Assembly: GCA_012798145.1 (NCBI GenBank)
Contig: JAAZNT010000339.1
Span: forward strand, 1-7,646
Direction: 5' to 3'
Source of the DNA: Thermoanaerobaculaceae bacterium
GTDB taxonomy: Bacteria > Acidobacteriota > UBA4820
DNA: 7,646 nt
Translations under genes and position numbers: made by a program
Part shown: positions 5,556-7,646 of the stretch, piece after piece
How positions within the stretch are numbered: position 1 is the first letter of the stretch
Layout of the letters: the number at the start of each line of letters is the position of its first letter
Notes under the pieces: model-generated
Databases searched by the model: none
Seen by the model: only the letters and a program-made list of their open reading frames with translations
Told to the model about the DNA's origin: nothing

Positions 5556-7574
5556 TTAAAACCTGTATCCTATTCTAACAAGAAAAGTTCTGTTTGGCGC
5601 TTTGAGGTCATAATACTTTGTTGGCTCGTAAGTCGGGTAGAAATAATCTTTGTTAAATAGGTTGTAGATTGAAGCGGAAAGCTCAAAATTCTTCCAAAAA
5701 GGGTAAATTGACAAAGTTGTGTTCAAAAGGAAGTAGCCGGGCACATTTTCTCTTTTATACGGCTTTCTGCTCGGGTCGTAATAAAATAAATCTTTCGGGT
5801 CTCTTGGCCTTTGGGCGACATAGCCGCCGAATAGAGAAAGTTTTATTTTGTCCGTAAAGGAGAAAATTCCCTCTCCTTTTATTATATAGGGAGGAATATT
5901 GTATAGATTGCACCAATTCCTTGAGTAACCGAAATTCATTTCTGCTTTTTCTGATGTGTAATGATATTTTGCTTCAAGCCCTCTTATCCTGTGTCCAGAA
6001 TAATTATCATAGGGTTGATTGTTTTCTGAATAAATTTCATCATAAGTCCATTCTGAAAAGAGAATGATTGAAAAATCTCCTCCTTTGTCGCAAAAATACG
6101 AACCAGAAACTTCAAGAGTTCTTATTTTTTCAGGGTTCAAGTTTTTATTTCCAGCGGGGAATGAGCCGGTCAAATCAACTGTAAAGTATTCTCTCATACT
6201 TGGTTGTCTAAACGCTTCTCCATAAAGACACTTGAACACAGTTTTATTTACGGGTGTGTAAACAACGCTAATTCTGGGAGTGGTTTTGTAGCCATAAAGG
6301 TCAAGGTGGTCAATCCTTACACCTCCAAGAAGAGTTAGTCTATCTGTTGGTTTGTAACTTTGCTGGAAATATCCCGCATAATTGTTTAGCGATTCGGGAT
6401 TGATAAAAAATGGCCTTGTTATAGCGCCGTTGCTCACTTTCTGCCACAAATCTTCCACTCTTCCGGTTTTGATTCTGTCAAAAGAAATTCCCGCTATTGT
6501 GTTTGCTTTTTCAGATGGAGTGTAGTTGAACTGAAGTTCACTGCCAACTTTTATCCCGTTTTTGAAAACATCTATTGAATAGTCAACATCGTTGGGTGAT
6601 GAATTGGGCGTCTGTCTTCCCCAGATGAACTCTCTCCAGTAGTTTCTTAAATCATAATCAGCGTAATAGGTTTTGAAAGAAATAGTCGTTTTGGGGTTTA
6701 ATTTGAATTGTTTTTCAAGAGAGGTGAAAGTGTCATTATAAAAGTAACCTTCGTCTTGCCACCTCCAAGTTGGAATATCCCAATCGGTGTAGAAGGTATG
6801 GTAGTAGTGGATTCTGCTTACTCTCAAAATCCACTCTTTGTATTCAAAAGTGATTCCTCCCGCTATTCTCTTTTTTGGATTCCATTTCAGTGTCTGGGGA
6901 AGAAAATGCCTCTGCCTGTCAAGCCCGTCTCCGTCAGTGTCAAAGTATGAAAAGTAAGCGTAAATTCCAAAATCACCATTCTTATAATTGTATTCAGCGA
7001 AAGCGCCCTTAGTGTTATAATTTCCGCCTTTGCCTGAAATGTGGAAGGAACTTCCTTCTTCAGGTTTTTTAGTAATCACATTTATTGTTCCTGCAAAAGC
7101 ATTGCTACCGTAAAGGGCGGATGAGGGTCCAAAAATTATCTCAACTCTTTCAACATTTTCAAGAGTTAAATATTCGTCAATGGGAGAATGAGAATAGATG
7201 GGGTCGCTTATAGGGACCGAATCGACAAGGAGAAGAATTTTATCATTGTATCTGTTCCTTGTTCCTCTTATCCAAAGAGAATCCCTTGAATTAGTTTGCG
7301 GCGTAACAATTGCAGAGGATAACAAATTTAACAGGTCTGAAAGAGTTTCCACGCCTAAATCTTTGATCTCTTCTTTTGTGAAAACTCTTACTGTGGCTGG
7401 CGCGGTTTTAACATTTTCAACGCGCTTTGTTGCTCCGCTGACTATTTGGGATTTCGGGTAAAAGAGAGAGAGGTAGTTTTCTTCGCTGTTGTTCTGCTCC
7501 GCCGGGAAAGTTATAGGAAAAAATAAAAATATCCCCATTACAAAAGCAAAAGGGAAAATAGCACCTTTCCTCAT
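5556..7574 (-). CDS. TonB-dependent outer-membrane receptor
   Basis: This 672-residue protein is a ligand-gated outer-membrane beta-barrel that would import a scarce ligand using TonB/ExbBD energy. Residues 1-25 look like a signal peptide (basic MRKG, hydrophobic core, PAEQ at the likely cleavage). A TonB-box-like segment (QIVSGATKR, 43-51) precedes the plug domain, about residues 55-170, with the typical stretches SLWIRGTRNR (99-108), LLVDSVPI (115-122), and VERVEIIFGP then ALYGSNAFAGTINVITKK (141-170). The rest is aromatic-rich alternating barrel strand sequence ending in Phe (IGYRF), the usual outer-membrane assembly signal. Length is normal for the family. The ATG start is supported by AGGAGG five bases upstream. 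It is first in the operon, and its stop lies one base from the next start. Ligand cannot be assigned: siderophore, cobalamin, metal chelate or sugar all remain possible. ExbB, ExbD and TonB are not in the window. Confidence 0.95.
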   Translation of the reverse strand: MRKGAIFPFAFVMGIFLFFPITFPAEQNNSEENYLSLFYPKSQIVSGATKRVENVKTAPATVRVFTKEEIKDLGVETLSDLLNLLSSAIVTPQTNSRDSLWIRGTRNRYNDKILLLVDSVPISDPIYSHSPIDEYLTLENVERVEIIFGPSSALYGSNAFAGTINVITKKPEEGSSFHISGKGGNYNTKGAFAEYNYKNGDFGIYAYFSYFDTDGDGLDRQRHFLPQTLKWNPKKRIAGGITFEYKEWILRVSRIHYYHTFYTDWDIPTWRWQDEGYFYNDTFTSLEKQFKLNPKTTISFKTYYADYDLRNYWREFIWGRQTPNSSPNDVDYSIDVFKNGIKVGSELQFNYTPSEKANTIAGISFDRIKTGRVEDLWQKVSNGAITRPFFINPESLNNYAGYFQQSYKPTDRLTLLGGVRIDHLDLYGYKTTPRISVVYTPVNKTVFKCLYGEAFRQPSMREYFTVDLTGSFPAGNKNLNPEKIRTLEVSGSYFCDKGGDFSIILFSEWTYDEIYSENNQPYDNYSGHRIRGLEAKYHYTSEKAEMNFGYSRNWCNLYNIPPYIIKGEGIFSFTDKIKLSLFGGYVAQRPRDPKDLFYYDPSRKPYKRENVPGYFLLNTTLSIYPFWKNFELSASIYNLFNKDYFYPTYEPTKYYDLKAPNRTFLVRIGYRF

Positions 7575-7579
7575 ACCTG

Positions 7580-7585
7580 CCTCCT
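7580..7585 (-). promoter_or_regulatory. Ribosome-binding site of the TonB-dependent receptor gene
   Basis: A full AGGAGG lies five bases before the ATG at 7574. It is the strongest ribosome site in the window and fixes the start of the first gene. Confidence 0.85.
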
Positions 7586-7598
7586 ATGTTACAACTCA

Positions 7599-7627
7599 AA
7601 TTTAGCACCCGCACCTTTCTTTGTCAA
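7599..7627 (-). promoter_or_regulatory. Sigma-70-type promoter for the operon
   Basis: On the minus strand a perfect -35 box TTGACA (7627-7622) is followed by exactly 17 bases and a -10 box TAAATT (7604-7599, four of six consensus matches). TGC directly precedes the -10 box, giving an extended -10 motif. The expected transcription start is near 7592, leaving a short leader of about 18 bases that holds the AGGAGG ribosome site (7585-7580). A second TTGACA (7634-7629) lies seven bases further upstream. The spacer contains GGTGC twice (7615-7611 and 7609-7605), a possible operator. Confidence 0.7.
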
Positions 7628-7646
7628 GTGTCAAAAAGAGTCTTGC

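Noticed and set aside
5228..7461. Plus-strand open frames opposite the binding protein and the receptor (5228-5416, 5445-5660, 5669-5857, 6708-6950, 7198-7461)
   Set aside because: The opposite-strand genes are complete with family motifs; these frames show no domain or plausible start signal.
5556..7574. Naming the receptor as BtuB, FepA or another specific transporter
   Set aside because: Only general plug and barrel features are visible; no ligand-specific motif or pathway gene is in the window.
7417..7614. 65-residue minus-strand frame overlapping the receptor start
   Set aside because: It would begin upstream of the predicted transcription start and reads out of frame through the receptor signal peptide region.
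1..7646. CRISPR array, tRNA, rRNA, insertion sequence or phage genes
   Set aside because: No regular direct repeats with spacers, no tRNA-like cloverleaf, no transposase or integrase motifs were seen.

Overview
The window is a compact, AT-rich piece of bacterial DNA that almost certainly comes from a diderm (Gram-negative) organism: it encodes a TonB-dependent outer-membrane receptor with a signal peptide and C-terminal Phe, and an exported periplasmic binding protein. Nothing in it fixes the taxon. The style (low GC, lysine/phenylalanine-rich proteins, tightly packed signalling genes) would fit an environmental or uncultivated lineage, but that is only an impression.

All six genes are on the minus strand and read right to left as one apparent operon. 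A good sigma-70-type promoter (TTGACA, 17-base spacer, TGC-TAAATT) lies at the right edge, and a possible intrinsic terminator lies about 30 bases past the last stop at the left. Order of transcription: TonB-dependent receptor (7574-5556), ABC-type substrate-binding protein of the PF04392 type (5554-4655), membrane sensor histidine kinase (4655-2988), stand-alone CheY-like receiver (3010-2636), two receivers fused to a degenerate histidine-kinase-like module (2633-1041), and a YegS/DagK-type lipid kinase (1022-147). The first five genes are joined by overlaps or gaps of 1-2 bases; the last follows after 18 bases. No stretch over 300 bases lacks a gene.

Read together, the layout suggests an outer-membrane-to-cytoplasm sensing route: a ligand enters through the receptor, is bound by the periplasmic protein, is reported by the transmembrane kinase, and the signal passes to three receiver domains. 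No ABC permease or ATPase, no ExbB/ExbD/TonB, and no DNA-binding or cyclic-nucleotide output domain is present. The fifth protein lacks an H-box histidine and has broken G1 and G2 boxes, so it looks like a pseudokinase scaffold or regulator. This receptor/binding-protein/phosphorelay/lipid-kinase combination is the main point of interest; its ligand and output cannot be read from sequence.

The first ~70 bases are much richer in GC (46 of 70) than the rest and resemble the edge of a short interspersed intergenic repeat.
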